Notes: generated from the sequence alone by a model not told the origin. A stretch of DNA of 64,000 nt from Diadema setosum (GCF_964275005.1 NC_092697.1:12817327-12881326), one strand, 5' to 3'. Positions 49,860 through 62,982 are shown, counted from the first letter of the stretch. Numbers and translations are program-made.

Positions 49860-50800
49860 TTAAATAATGTCATCCCTGCCAACCTTCCTTTTGTATATTG
49901 TAAGGTTCTCATTCGTATCTTCATTTTTATTTTCATTGTGTCTACTATCTCAGTAATCTCACCATTAATCTTCATTGGGCAACTGCTTGGTTCCACGGGT
50001 TTATGCTTTCTGAAGTCAATAATCATTTTGTTATTTTTTTTTTTTTTGTCGTGTTCAGCTCTAAAGACTTAGTCTTGCACCACTTAATGAAGTTGTTCAA
50101 TGTATACTGCATAGATTATTTTTACACTCTTTCTCCATTAGATGTCTGTCAAATACAGTGTAGTCCCCATATTTCAAAACAAAGAAGCTATGTTTAGATG
50201 GTAATCCTTAATGTTAAGGATAAGTTCTATGAGGGGCAAAGTGTTACACAGTTGATTTTGTTATTCAAGCATATGTTTTCACAGTAAGATAATTTTTTTT
50301 TAAAATCTTTCTATGAGCATATGCAAATTCTACACATTAAGGAGTTTTCATGATTATTCACACCCATTAGTATTTTCATTTTCTCTCCTAATTCCATCTC
50401 TTTTTTTTTTTTGGTGGTATATTTCATCTTCAAGTGTTATTCCAATTTGCAACAAGCATTTATTTCAGATATTCCATTATTCAATTTTGTTCCACTGGTT
50501 AATTATAATGCATTTAAATTTGTAATTGTGTATACAGGGAAAGACATATTGTCTAAAAATTTGTAAATGAGAATAGAGTTGTATTTCACTTATTTCACTT
50601 TGAAATCTGGATATGATTATCACTGTCATTTAAATAGAAATTTGACTCAGCAGTAGGATGATCATGTACGACCATGTTAGTATACTATACTTCAGTCAAA
50701 TTTCATGCACTAACAATCACATACACATGCTTGTTAATCATAAATTTTGTAAAATTTTCTTATCATATTCAGTCACACACGAGGACACACAAACATACAC
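49860..50800. other. AT-rich stretch; nothing recognised
   Basis: T-runs at about 50034 and 50401; no gene or bounded repeat seen. Confidence 0.4.
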
Positions 50801-50811
50801 CCAGGGGCGGA

Positions 50812-51082
50812 TCCAGGAATTCTGTAAAGAGGGGGCGCCTTTACAAAATCAAAGGGAAGCGTTCGACCAATAATGCTGATAAACACTGTTTATCACCAAC
50901 ACTGTTTATCGCCGATAAACACTGTTTTTTCGGCGATAAATAGTGTTTATCGGCATTATTGGTCAAACGGTGCACCATAAGCGCATGCATCCCTCCCCCA
51001 TTTTTCCTTTTTAGTTCTTTTGTTTTTACAAAAAATAAAGGGGAGGGGGCGCCCAGTGCGGTCCTCCCTGGACCCGCCACTG
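50812..51082. mobile_element. CAGGGGCGGATCCAGG MITE, copy b, with inner palindrome
   Basis: caggggcggatccagg and (inverse) cagtggcgggtccaggg. Inside, gaccaataatgctgataaac at about 50867 is inverted near 50944-50964, with gataaacactgttt repeated three times. Confidence 0.8.
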
Positions 51083-51649
51083 CACACCTGCATGCAAATA
51101 CACTGTACATGGCACCCCTCATCTGCTGTACATGACAATTTGACTTACAACTCGATACTTCCACAGTATATTGTTTGTTATTATCAATCCCTCTATTTCT
51201 ATGAATCTCTGCTACAGCTGTGCCTTGGGATCGATGTATTCTATTCTAATATATTTCTATTCTTATTCTTATTATATTCTATTCTTATATGAGACAGGCA
51301 TATAAAATACTGAATTGAAATGCTCACTGTACCAACTTTTGCTATGATTTGAGAGCTGGAGCATATGATTTAATTACCTTCTTATGCAAAGACATTTTGG
51401 TGATAGACATTCTACATTTCTGCCATTAACCAGGCAGGATTGAGTCAGGAAAATGCCCTTGAGACCCATAAAAAACCTAGAGAGGTACTGTTGATACATG
51501 GATACCATCATTTATCATGAGTAGCCTCTCCAGTTTTTGGAATAGATGTCATGAACCCACGGCTCCACCAAGTGTACCCTAGTCTTCTTAAAAGGCCCTC
51601 ATACCGAAAATCTCACGTGAGCCTAGAACTGGCGACCTGCCTTGCATTA

Positions 51650-51812
51650 ATTCAGATTCAGATTCAGATTCAGATTCAGATTCATTTTATTGTCCATATA
51701 GGAAATTCTTCATGTTGGAATATGGGTGTACACATAGGAATATCTGCATACATACATACATACATACATACATACGTAGATTACATATTACATACATACA
51801 TACATACGTAGA
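51650..51812. repeat. (ATTCAG)n and (CATA)n microsatellites
   Basis: attcag repeats at 51652-51683 run into ttcattttattgtccatata, a 3'-end style seen in LINEs, then cata repeats at about 51749-51809. Confidence 0.75.
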
Positions 51813-51814
51813 TT

Positions 51815-52780
51815 CATGTACATGTACACGTAATAAATACAATTTTCAATATACACAATCATACAAGCATAATACGATACTCACAATACAATAAACACAT
51901 ACGTCATTACAAATTTATAATTCATCACAATTCATTAAATTTACTGATCAACAACAAAACAAAAATTTAGAAGACGTGAAGCCCGTCCTTTCCAAGGGAG
52001 TGCATTAATTCACATTGGACCCTGGGTTTTGGAGACAGTCATAGACACTGGAGATCTTTCTTTGTTTATTACAATGTGTGTAGTTATTATTATCATCATT
52101 ATTATCAAATTATTATTATGGGGGGGGGGACTGCATATAAAACCACACTTCGACTAGGATCTGCTTTCTTTGGGGGTGGGGAAGACAAGTTCTAGTGATC
52201 GTCCACACATTGGTTTGAATATTAATGTCAAAGTTGAGGCTGAGGAAGGTGACATTCCCACTTCAAACACAAGACTAACATGCCAAACAAGTTGGGTTAC
52301 AGTACCTGTATCCAGGGAGAAAGGTGATGGGTGATATCATTACTGATATAATTATGCACCTTGGGGAGTTGAACCAGAGCACATCAGCACAAGGTCTAAA
52401 TTGGCTCTACTGGCTCCCGCTGATGGCTTTCCCCATTTTCACACTATAGCCAAGCAATGCTGAATTATAATTACGCTATTAGAATCATTGTCCATACACA
52501 CAACCGAGGAAGGCTTAACACAAATTCTGCATTTGCATTTCAGAGTGAGAAGAGGAGGTGTATCTTCTTTAAATATGTGTATCCATCCATCCCTCTTGAA
52601 CAGAGCTTGCGACAACATACAAGCAGTGAATATGAATTTCTCTTTTAACTGTTCAGCATGATCCACTAGTAGTAGCAGGAGTAAATATGTATGTCATTGA
52701 GTAGTCTCTGACTTCACTGTTAGTCTGGGCGCAGAAGTCAGAGTTTGGGCCTAACCTTGTAAATTGTCCATTCAATGTTT
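51815..52780. other. no gene recognised
   Basis: A G-run at 52121-52129 and an (ATT) patch near 52085-52118; otherwise featureless. Confidence 0.4.
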
Positions 52781-52784
52781 TTGA

Positions 52785-54475
52785 TGGTTTTACCCTATTT
52801 CGAGGGTGCTGAATTCGAATCTGGATGATGAAACTCTTGCATCCTTGAGGGTTTAGAGAGTTCAAAATGGCAGCCACAATGGCCACCAAAATCTGAAATT
52901 CCTATATATTTCCTTATAAATGGTGAAACGTTTGACACTAAAATGAAGTTTTACCGTACTTCAAGTGTGCTAAATGTGAATACGGGTTATGCCATTTTTG
53001 CAGTCTTGAGAATTCTAAGATATTCAAGATGGCAGCCAAAAAATCAAAGGACAAGTTCACTTTTATATACATGTTGAATGAGTGAATGCAAAAATATTAG
53101 TAGAACACATCAGTAAAAATTTGGAGAAAATCTGACAATCCGTTTCAAAGTTATATATTTTTAAAGCATCTGCGCAATCACTGCTGGATGAAAAGACTAC
53201 TACAGTGTATGATGTCACATGCATACAACGATATAAGGAAAATAAAAAGAGAATTTCACAAAACTTTGCTTTTTGAAAAAAGTGCACATTTCATCAACTT
53301 GTTACTGATGTATGTTAAGGGCAATATTATTCACCCTGCCTTCTGAAAGAGAGAGGTCGAGTGCTCTTTAGTTATGTGAGAAAAGTGAAAATATGTTGAA
53401 TTTTCTTTATATTTTCTTTATATCATTGTACACATGTGACATCACTAACTATAGCAGTCTTCTCATCCAGCCGTGACTGAGCAGACACTTAAAAAATTCA
53501 TAACTTTTGAACGGATTGTCCGATTCTACTCAAACTCTCACTGATGTGTTCTACTAATATTGCTGCATTCACTAAAACCCACATGTCTATGAAGGTGAAC
53601 TTGTCCTTTAAATTCATGTATTTATGTATTTTTTTATTTAAAAAAAAATGATGGTTTTTACCTATTTCAAGGGTGTTGAATCTGAATATGGATATAGCAA
53701 CTTTTTTTCCTCAGGGTTTTGAGATATCCAGAATGGCCAGCAAAAATTGAAATTTTAATGTTGAATATTTCTGTATAAATCATACAAAACTGAAAATAAA
53801 TTGATTGGTTTACCCAATTTCCAAGATGCTGAATTCAAATCTGGATGAGGCAACTTTTCTATCAATGAGGATATTTTCACATCCAAGATGGCTGCAAAAA
53901 GTTGAAATTCTAATTTAGGCATTTCCAATATAAATGATGAATTAAATCAATACAAAAATGAGGCCTTTCCTATTTCAAGGGTGCTGAATCTGAATCTGGT
54001 TGATGCAACTTTTGAATCTTTGAAATTTTTTAGATATGTATATTCAAGATTTTTATCATACATTTATTTGGGCTGCCATCTGGAATATCTCAATAACCTC
54101 AATGATGCAAGACTTGTATCAGCCAGATTTGGATTCAGCACACTCAAAATTGGGTAAAGCCATCATATTCTTTCCAGTTCATTTACATTTTATAAGGAAA
54201 TACCTATTTCAAAATGTACATTTTTGGTGGCCATATTGAACATCTCAAAAACATCAGGATAAAAGAGTTGCTTCATCAAGATTCAGAGTGAGCACCCCTA
54301 AAATAGGGGAAGCCAATCAAATATTTAAAATCTTTTTCACATCATCTCAAAGGAAATATGCGGGATTTCAATTTTTGGCAGCCATCTTGAATATCTTAGA
54401 ATCCTTAAGAATGCAAAAGGTGCATCATCCAAATTCGAATTCAGCACTCGAGATACAGTAAAACTTTATGAAGTG
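52785..54475. repeat. ~170-bp array that reverses orientation
   Basis: Forward units (atttc.agggtgctgaat..gaat.tgg, then cttga...aagatggc.gc.aa) run from about 52790 to 54030. From about 54060 the same phrases appear reversed (ggctgccatctggaatatct, gattcagca), through to 54470. A MITE interrupts at 53046-53609. Confidence 0.75.
53046..53609. mobile_element. AAAGGACAAGTTCAC MITE
   Basis: aaaggacaagttcactttta and tgaaggtgaacttgtccttt ends. The arms are inverse deeper in: gtagaacacatcagtaa / ctgatgtgttctac, and tcatccag.c..tg on both sides. 564 bp. Confidence 0.82.
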
Positions 54476-54692
54476 CGTGCAGTTGAGGCGAATGTTTTTC
54501 CTATGTAGTTGAAAGGTCACAGTAAGCTGCATCCCCAAATCAAAATGTTGAGGTCAGTTGGTACACGTGACTGTTTTATTCCATCACTCAAGAGAATCGT
54601 CACCAGAAAAAACAACAAAAAACAACAAAAAGCAAAAACACAAAAACAAACAAACAAACAAACCCTCCGAACCATCATTTGAATTGCACAAT

Positions 54693-55090
54693 TTAAAGGG
54701 TGTGTACAGTTCTGGTCGAGGTGAGGATTTAACTTTTAACGTTTTGTGAGATATTCAGAAACCACTCTATGAGATGTCAAAGAGCATGCAATTCTAAGGG
54801 GTATCAAAAGTTTATTTGACGAAAATCGGTTTGGAAATGGCTGAGATATCCAAAAACAAGGTGAAACAAAGAGATCCTAATAAAAGGTGTGGCCTGCCGC
54901 CTTTCATTATCATCATTTTTTTTGGATATCTCAGCCATTTGAAAACCAATTTTCATCTAATAAATGTTGAATCCTTCTTAACATTACATGCTCTGTCATA
55001 TTTCATAAGAGGTTTCTCATTATCTCACTTAGGAATGTTCAAAACATGAATCCCCACCTCAACCAGTAGCCTACTGTGCAGTCCCTTTAA
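54693..55090. mobile_element. palindromic MITE, TTAAAGGG termini, copy b
   Basis: Second copy of 19362-19750, with ggctgagatatccaaaa shared and inverted internally (tttggatatctcagcc). Confidence 0.78.
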
Positions 55091-55239
55091 AGCCTTACAA
55101 TCCTGGCGAGTGGTTTGTGCAGCAAGGAGATGGAACGCAACACGCTGCCTCCCCCATTCTCTACCAAATGTCGTGACACCGCATGAGAATAGCGCCGGCT
55201 CAATGGGTCAGCGAACACACACTGGTCTCAAAATCACCC

Positions 55240-55360
55240 GACCCAAAATGGCTGTCCGAGCCTCACGAGCTTCCGAATGGACGCACACTCACAGTGCGCA
55301 TGCGCATGAAGAGAGACCAAAAGAGCCACTCGTCTTCTGGCCTCTCTCCTCCAATCACCG
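55240..55360. promoter_or_regulatory. candidate CpG-rich promoter with NRF-1-type palindrome
   Basis: tgcgcatgcgca matches the NRF-1 consensus (about 55296-55307). A CCAAT box is at about 55351, and a YY1-like aaaatggct at about 55244. CpG density in 55110-55440 is higher than in most of the window. It lies 8.4 kb upstream of exon 1, so it could drive the receptor's untranslated first exon; direction is not proven. Confidence 0.35.
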
Positions 55361-55813
55361 CAGCTCGCAGTCACAATATTTGAGTATGATGCGTACACAC
55401 ACACACGCACACGTGTCTCAGCGGCTGCATGTGAATTGTCCCACATGTTTATGGATAGCACTGCAGTCTGGCACTGCGCAATTGCATGCACAAATTTCGT
55501 TCGTTCGGAGGAGTTACATAATAACGTACCATTAGTGGTTAGGATCGTGCGACTTTAAATTTCCCTCCGAGATTTCAGTTGCAGTACATGCGGCCAAAAT
55601 GCATCATTAGCACAATGATTCTAAGAATGCATTCTCTAGAATCATCACTCATTATTGAAACCCATTAGTCACTGAACCCCCCCCCCCCATCCTTTCTCTC
55701 TTTTTTTTTTTTACAATAGTTTTATGCTGTACAATTTTTTTCGGGGCTTTCATATAGAATATGTAATTACATAATTGGAAAGAAGTCAAAGGTCAATAAA
55801 AGTATGTCAGAGC

Positions 55814-56324
55814 TAGAAAAGCACTCTGAGAGCGCAGATCTCCGCCAAGCATGCAGCTCATTTCCTTCACTGATCTTGTTCTTCCATAGAGATATCAGTG
55901 ATTTCCACCCATACTTACTAATATAGCATTGTGTGCTGAAAGTCTCCCGATTTCCCAATATAGAAGCCTTTGTTACGTTATAAACACAGTTGCACGGCGC
56001 GCCTTGCCCTAGCAGAAACTAGAGCACGCACTTTAGTGCGCGCATGCAAACCTCAAATACGTGCAGCCTGAACTCCCAAATTCAATGAACCTACCTACAC
56101 AATATCAAAAATCCTTCATAAATTCCCCCAAAATTATTAGATCACAACCAAAAGTTAATCGTTTGTTACTCGTGTCATTCTAAACCTTTCCTGCAAGTTC
56201 CATCCAAATCCATTCACTACTTTTTGAGTTATTTTGCACACGGACAAATGAACTAACGAACTAACTAACGAACAAACCAACGGTAACGAAAACATAACCT
56301 CCTCCCTTGGTGGAGGTAATACTT
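55814..56324 (+). repeat. dispersed repeat R4, copy b
   Basis: Longest uninterrupted copy, gcactctgagagcgcagatc to cctcccttggtggaggtaat. Confidence 0.78.
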
Positions 56325-56329
56325 CTGTA

Positions 56330-57625
56330 ATACACAATTCTCTTGGTAATTAAAGTCTTAATAGTCTTTCAAATAAATATAACTTACAAAAGACAAATAA
56401 ACATGCAGTCAGTTATTACATACATCATTTAGAAAATTGTTGAAATGAGAGCAATATTGCTATATCTCCCAGGGAGCCATTCTGACATGATGTACTGAAT
56501 CTTCAATTGCTACATTTGCAGGGTTTAAAAATGCACTCTCTGCACATGTGAATATGGTCTTTGACTACTTTTATGCCATAATCCTCTGCTTTCTCCTCTT
56601 GTGATCATTACTGTGCAACAGTAAGAGGGCCCCTGACAAAGGCTATACTGTACATGGTAACATTATCCAAGTGCTGCCGCATACTCAAGGTAATTCAAAA
56701 TCCCTCTCATACCTCAGTCCCTATTCTGTGATTCTTGGAAACACTCCACTGTGATATTTGTCATATAATATGCTTATCACGTACAGACTCATTACCAGTA
56801 TGTAGGCATTCCTCTGCCTAATGATATGGAGGGGATGTGCTGCAATAATATGATGGCTTCTTTTTATGCATTTCTCTTGGGGACGTGTTATGCATTCAGG
56901 AAATTATTTTGAGCAAATATATAAGTATTAAACCCATGAAATTATATCAAAGATGTTGAAAAAGTGTGATGAAAATGGTTGAAGTTGTGCAAAACAATCA
57001 TACTGTGCGCATTTTGATAACATTGCTGAAATTGAATTGATGGAATTGTAAAGCACTGTCACACAGAAAATGAATCAAATCTAATCAAATGATTACAATC
57101 AAATCAAAACAGCTCATTTGGGCTGTGAATCAATCACAACAAACATATAACAAGCAGTATGATATGGAGACTCCAGACTCGTGCTAGATGCTTTCTGCTG
57201 CATACGTTTAGAGTCCCCATCGTCTGGTGTGAACATAGCACAACCTCCAGAGATTGTGTCATGTTTCAGGGGACTCGAAAACGGGTTAAGTGTTGTTTTC
57301 ATGCTAACAAACAGAAATCTGAACGGACAAAATCACATAATTTCCTCCCTGTAAGACCAAGCAGCTTGGTGCCAACATTGCTCAACTAGTACGGTAGCCT
57401 ACCTCTTTTGGCAAGACTCAAAGTTATCAGATCTGGAGATGCTTGAAGTACAATGCAAGATACATTGCCAAAGACAGTGAAAACAGGGTTAAAAACTGAG
57501 GCCATTTCATCTAATGTACAATGTAGCTGTGTGTTGAATTTGCTTCTTTTCAATCAACGTACACAATGTGTGCTGGTACATAGCAGATTGAAGGCCACTA
57601 AAAGTACAAGTAAACCTGCATTGAA
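56330..57625. other. no gene recognised
   Basis: Ordinary AT-rich sequence without supported features. Confidence 0.4.
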
Positions 57626-57630
57626 TCACA

Positions 57631-58000
57631 GGGCGGTGAGTTGGCTCAGTCAGTAGCGCGTCTGCCTCACGATCACGCGGCCCGGGTTCGAACCCGAGTC
57701 TGGACTGAGCAATGTTGTGTGTAAACATACCGTCCCCTCTAGCAAGAGGCAAAACACTCTGTCCCTCGGATAGGACATAAAATGGAGGTCCCGTGTATGA
57801 GAGAGTCGCAGCTCATGCACGTAAAAGATCCCACTTCATTCATTCATCGCAAAGAGCAGGGTGTCTAACCCGGTGAAGTGGTCCCCACCCCACATCCAAC
57901 TGAACCCCATGGAAGACCAGCTTAGTGTAGCTGAATATGGGCTATCCAGCCATCTTCACAGATGGAAAATGAACAACAACAACAACCGAACAACAACAAC
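57631..58000 (+). mobile_element. tRNA-derived SINE
   Basis: The head has a pol III A box (tggctcagtcagtagcg) and an exact B box (ggttcgaaccc, 57685-57695). The body includes catgcacgtaaaagatccca, a phrase shared by many marine-invertebrate SINEs. The tail is (aac)n. The tRNA acceptor stem is not formed, so this is not a functional tRNA. Confidence 0.88.
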
Positions 58001-59395
58001 CCTGTAGTGTTATACACATTTCAGTTCAGTACTCAAATGTGGTCAAAAATGTAATTAAAAACACATGTATGCCAATCAACGGGATATGCCATAGTATGCA
58101 CAAACACTGCAATCACCCATCTATGGATAATCCGCATAGCAGAAATTACTTTGACAATGCTGTCATTTAAATAGCTGTTCATAGCTAGAGAACTTGGACG
58201 TAGTGTGGCGAAAATGCGATAGAGCACCTTTAAAAGGGCATTTTACCGGTTTTTAATTTTTTTATATGTTGTTCTTTTAATTCTAAAAGACCCAGCGGTG
58301 CAAACAGAATCAAAATTTCATAATGTAATTTAATGTTAAAAATGGAACTTTTTAGGTGAGTATTATGCTAATGAGCTGACAAGCCCGGATGTTATGATGT
58401 CACAGGTGCTCTCACTATTACTGATTACAAGTGCTTGCATACGCGTGCGTTAATTCGTATCGAGTAGCAGACGACGCTTAGGCCTAAGTTAGCTAGCAGG
58501 CGGCGCTTGTGTTCTGTTCTATCCATGTAGATATCTCAAATTTCACTAAACCAAATCGCACCAAAATTACAGGATATACTTAATAGCATATTTCAAAGTA
58601 TTCTCTTATATTTGAACGCAATCAGTAATCGAGAAGTATCAATATTGACGCCGACTTTCAAGTCGTCACTCAAAAAAAAAATCACTCTTCGCGAGAGATC
58701 TTGTCGAACGCAAGATGCACAATCTAGAACTGAAGTTAGCCGACTAGTACTGTGCGAACGGGGAATTTACGCGAGAACTGAACTCAAAAGTGTAATGATT
58801 TGTGCGACTCGTGTGATGTAGGAACTACATTTTTCATTCAACTTACCACAAATAATTTGTAAATTTATTTATTGCCCCCGATTACTTGAAAGATTTGTCT
58901 CATGATATTAAATGGCTAACTTCAGTCTGTGCGTGCGCAGCAGATAGACCCTCTAGGTAGGGCCTGGCCGCAATCACTCATGTTTGATAGTCGTACTCGT
59001 AGAGCAGATTATTTTTAGCGACGCCGACAGGAAAGTCAACATCTACACTTACGCTTCCCGACACGTGATTTGTTTCCAATTAATGTGAGCTGTTGGATAT
59101 GAATCATAAAGTACTTCCTGTGAGTTTGGTGCCATTTGGCAAGGTGAATTTTGAGATATCTACATGGATACGGAAGTACGCTAGCACTATACCTACACCA
59201 GCGCTGGGATCGCGAAGCGGCGACACTGTGGTAGAATCTACGTGGTCAGGCGCTAGGCCACTCTTCCGAGATATGGGTCCTAGTAGGCCTACTGAAACAA
59301 ACTGTTAGATCTAACATTAGTCCTTGGTGTAAAGAACACCACTATGAGATTTACTCGACTACAAAACATCGGAAATCCATAAAGCAGATACCTTA
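58001..59395. other. no coding gene recognised; moderately CpG-bearing
   Basis: Short open frames at 58612-58821 and 59093-59308 have no family features. Confidence 0.4.
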
Positions 59396-59398
59396 CCT

Positions 59399-59520
59399 GA
59401 AAAATTCAGCACAGGAACAACAGTGCCTGCAGGACAAGGGTCCAGATCTAGATCCGGGGTCTGGACTTTCGTCTGGACTTTCTTGAAGTTCTGGCAGCAG
59501 GGTATGTAATGTTACGCTGT
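59399..59520 (-). other. candidate untranslated first exon of the receptor
   Basis: The minus strand has a consensus donor, tttttcag|gtaagg, with the exon edge at 59399. Exon 1's acceptor requires an upstream exon, and this is the strongest donor noticed to the right of it. The 5' limit is unknown; there is no transcript evidence. Confidence 0.28.
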
Positions 59521-60431
59521 GCCTTAGCGCTGTGCACATAGGGCCTACAGCTGCAATGTCGACGGTGAGTGAGTGTAGGGCCTACTCATCAAAACTTGGA
59601 CTACCACGTAGAACCTACTCCTTGACTGCTCAGTAGTCCTAGTCCTAGTTCTAGTATTTCAGAGTCTATGTGTACTGGGTACCGCTTTCATCTCACTAAG
59701 CGTAAATCGTGCGTGCCGTTGAAGAGAGTCTATCTACATTTGGATTTTCGAGATTCACCCAGCCCTCATCTACGTCAGATAGTTTGAACTGGCGAACCAT
59801 CGCTCGATCATGATCATCAATGCGTAATGTTACTTACACACGGTCTTCTATGGGCAGCACGTTCGGATAACGATGCCAATTTCATTTTGCATATCTGGAA
59901 TTTCCCCACAAGTTTTATCTAAATAAAAAGCTGTTGAAGAGAATGCTTTTAAAGATTAATAGATCTTGTTTAACGTATTTATTATAGCTCCATATTGCAA
60001 TTATACTGAATAACAGCTTTTGGAGTGCTTCGTGTGAGATTTCATCAGTAAATTGGCATTATGTAGTTCGTCTTGCTAATGTCGGAGTTGTGCACAAAGA
60101 GGACCTGTGACGTAGGCCAAATTGCATGGATCGTTCCATGGCTTGCTCGTTTTCATTTTTTTCAAAAAATCATTACAGGCTTATCCTGGGTTTTACAATC
60201 CTCTCTTTCCAGTAGTAGGCGTCAAAAAATGTAGATTAGAATTATCAGACAATTAGAAAATGTCAGTACAGTTTTCTTTTAAAATATGCGACTCATGCCC
60301 TTAATTTTTGAACATGTGTAAAAATCCCATAGAGTTTGCCCCTGTGCTTTTCCAATGGAGAAATTGTATACAAGGTTTTGGAACACCCTATAGTTTTATG
60401 ATACTACTGTGCAGAGACCAAGATTAACGAT

Positions 60432-60860
60432 GTTTTGAGTAGGGAAAAAAGGCCAGAAGCCCTAGGGAAAAGGGCCCGGAAAATATCAAGCCATCGAAGT
60501 CGGGTTGTATAGTACTCCAATACATTTTGATACATGATGGGTTAATAAGACAGGATTAGTCAGGTGACTCTGGCTAGAGAGGATATAAATACCGCGAGCT
60601 CACTGCAGAAGTTTTCAGTTGGGTAGGGGGGTAGGAGCGGGTCCACAGCACTCTCCTTTTTGGTAATAAATTATAAAATTAATGGGGAACCACTAGGCCA
60701 GTGTAACAGAGCTTAGCAGAGAGAAAACCATCGGTTGTAACAGCAGGAACTACAATATAGCAATGCTGCACTGAATGTATTTCGGACTGTCGTTTCCACA
60801 CCAGCCTCCTTCTTGCAACTGGTAGTCTTTGGTACTAGACCCTGTGAATGGGTTGCTGTA
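60432..60860 (+). mobile_element. possible solo LTR
   Basis: tatataaata-type box (gatataaatacc, about 60580) is followed about 80 bases later by ggtaataaattataaaatt, a promoter-to-poly(A) spacing typical of LTRs. No paired repeat, primer-binding site or gag/pol text was found. Weak. Confidence 0.3.
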
Positions 60861-61266
60861 TGGTTAATTGGGAGAATGCCTGGTTTCTAATGCACCTAGT
60901 GAGTCCTAATGCCCGTATATAGACGTGGAGTATGACTGTGTGCGAGCTATCTGAATAAGGTGCTGATCAAATGATGTGCTGCTACACATAGTACACATTA
61001 TACATGTAGACACAATAATTAAGGCTCTTGGACCGCCCCCGGCTATGCTACTTGCAGTAGCATCCCACAGTCCCTGGTCTCACTTCTTGTCACTATCATT
61101 TAGATTAGAAATTACTTTTGAAGTTTACAGCCAACGAAACAACGCCATATAAAGCGTACTTTACTTTACTGTAGTCCTATCCATAGGATAGTGACTTTAA
61201 ACAGACCACACCAGTCCACAGCTATCTACACATAGTAGTTTCCATTTCTTCATATCTTATTTATAA

Positions 61267-62645
61267 TGCACTTGTCAATGTATAATGACGCACCCCACTA
61301 CCCCCGGATATGGGTGCGTCATGGTCATTTTTTGACTGACAACACGGGGTTTTTGACGGACACCACAGTCACTTTTTTGACGGACAAAACGCTGCAAGTG
61401 ATGAACACCACAGTCACTTTTTTGACGGACAACACGTTGAAAGTGACGCACACCTTGGTCACTTTTTTGACGGACATCCTCGGTACATTTGACGCACCCC
61501 CGAAAGTACAGAAACGATTTTTGCATACTGTACGTTTTATTCAAGCAATTTCATTTTCTTTTGGTTCGTAAATATAATTTGTAAAAGTTTTGGCAAGTTT
61601 CCCTTACCCTGGCCCTGTAAGCACCGTACCGTCATTCACCGTACATCACGCTGCTGCTACGATATTCCGTACAGTTAGTAGTACCTATGTATGCTGTGCA
61701 TGCAATCCATACATGTACATGACAATACAAACACATGTGTGCCGATGCGCTATGTGTGCGCGGCCATTGCTAGTCCGGTGGATGATACAGCAGCGCAGGT
61801 AACTACACACCACGCTACGGCATTCCCGCGAGCCCAGTCGCTACTGTACGTAGAGATTCGCACAGCGGGTGCGTACTAAACAGCGTCGTGCGTCTTGTCA
61901 GGGTTTCCCGCGAGCAGAAAATGGCATGCTGCAGGCAGTTTCTTCTACTGCCGCTTCTTTTACTGTAAAAAATTCGCCTTTGTCACCACATGCACAGAAC
62001 ATTATTTAGACGCACATTGTATTGGAATATAAATGAACTTTCTTCGATAGCAATGTGTGTTGGTACGTGTTGCATCGCAATATGCAATAGGCACTAAGTT
62101 TGACAGTAAGGTTGAAATTGTTACATCGCTGAACAGTCCCTGGTTTGTTACTTTGAGATTGCCTATCTATGCATGATTTCATGGGTTTGTTGGAGGGAAA
62201 ATGTGAGGAGAAAGGGTGGCTTCTTTATTTGCTTGCCAGATTCTGGCAAGCATTTTTCCCTCTTATTCCAAAACGCTTCCCGACTTTGATTTTTACTTGC
62301 CGTGGGAAAGCGCTCACTGTAATTTCACTCGCGGTACGTAGGGCACTGCTGGTGGCGTGCAAAAAATGCGTGCAGTTTTCCATAGCCAAGTGAGTACCAT
62401 GACGCACCCCTCGGTTCAAAATAATGCGTGTTATTTTCCATAGCCAAGTGACGTACCATGACGCACCCCTCGGTCAAAAATTTGACCGACAATGATGGGA
62501 TTTTGACGCACCCCTCGGTCAAAAATTTGACGGACAAAGCTGGTAAAATGACGAACACCTGGGTCACAAATTTGATGGACCAAACGAGGAAATGACGCAC
62601 CCATATCCGGGGGTAGTGGGGCGAGTCATTACATTGACAAGTGCA
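61267..62645. mobile_element. foldback-type element, ~54-bp TIRs, TAA duplication
   Basis: tgcacttgtcaatg begins at 61267 and its inverse ends at 62645. The match continues through cactacccccggatatgggt for about 54 bases with a two-base indel. TAA flanks both ends (61264-61266, 62646-62648), as in Harbinger-type insertion. Subterminal tttgacggac motifs repeat about 4-5 times at left and 3 at right. Confidence 0.87.
62187..62305. repeat. dispersed repeat R3, copy b
   Basis: Match to 18130-18275 (ttgctt.gcc, ggcaagca.ttt, cccgactttga), inside the foldback element. Confidence 0.6.
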
Positions 62646-62937
62646 TAAGCATTAATACCCCAAGAGTTGATATACTAATGGAAAGCTTTAAAGGTAGGGA
62701 ATCCCATTTGCATGCCTTAAATGAAGAGTTGTATAAATACAGTGGTATGTTGAAGAGAGTATCATTTTAGAAACTCCCATAAAGTATTAAAAGTGGAAGG
62801 TAACATTTAGTACATTTTTATTGACCGTTAGATTTTGAATTGAATTTTTTTCGGGGCTCACCGTAAATTCCAGTACATTACTAGGCTATAAGATCAAAGA
62901 TTAGTTGAATCAAGAAACTGGAAATAAACTCACTGTT

Positions 62938-62982
62938 GCGACGTTTCGCCAATTATCAATTGGCTTCTTCGGGCGAATGAAG
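62938..62982 (-). ncRNA. hammerhead-like core, mutated
   Basis: Minus strand: cccgaagaagccaattgata then attggcgaaacgtcgc. A GCCAATT/AATTGGC hairpin sits between CCGAAGA and GAAAC. CUGANGA would be expected, so the second position is C instead of U. That change would likely abolish cleavage. Confidence 0.5.

Noticed and set aside
50841..51164. 107-codon open frame on minus
   Set aside because: It spans a MITE and both its ends; the text derives from the inverted repeat.
55110..55535. 141-codon open frame on plus
   Set aside because: Composition follows local CpG-rich DNA; no domain, no neighbouring exon in phase.
57631..57720. tRNA gene
   Set aside because: A and B boxes fit, but the acceptor stem does not pair and a long body and (aac)n tail follow, so it is a SINE head.
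59093..59308. 71-codon open frame on plus starting at ATG
   Set aside because: No recognisable domain or signal and no partner exon; kept only as unexplained sequence.
60432..60860. Endogenous retrovirus
   Set aside because: Only an LTR-like promoter and poly(A) arrangement is seen; no gag, pol or env text and no second LTR.
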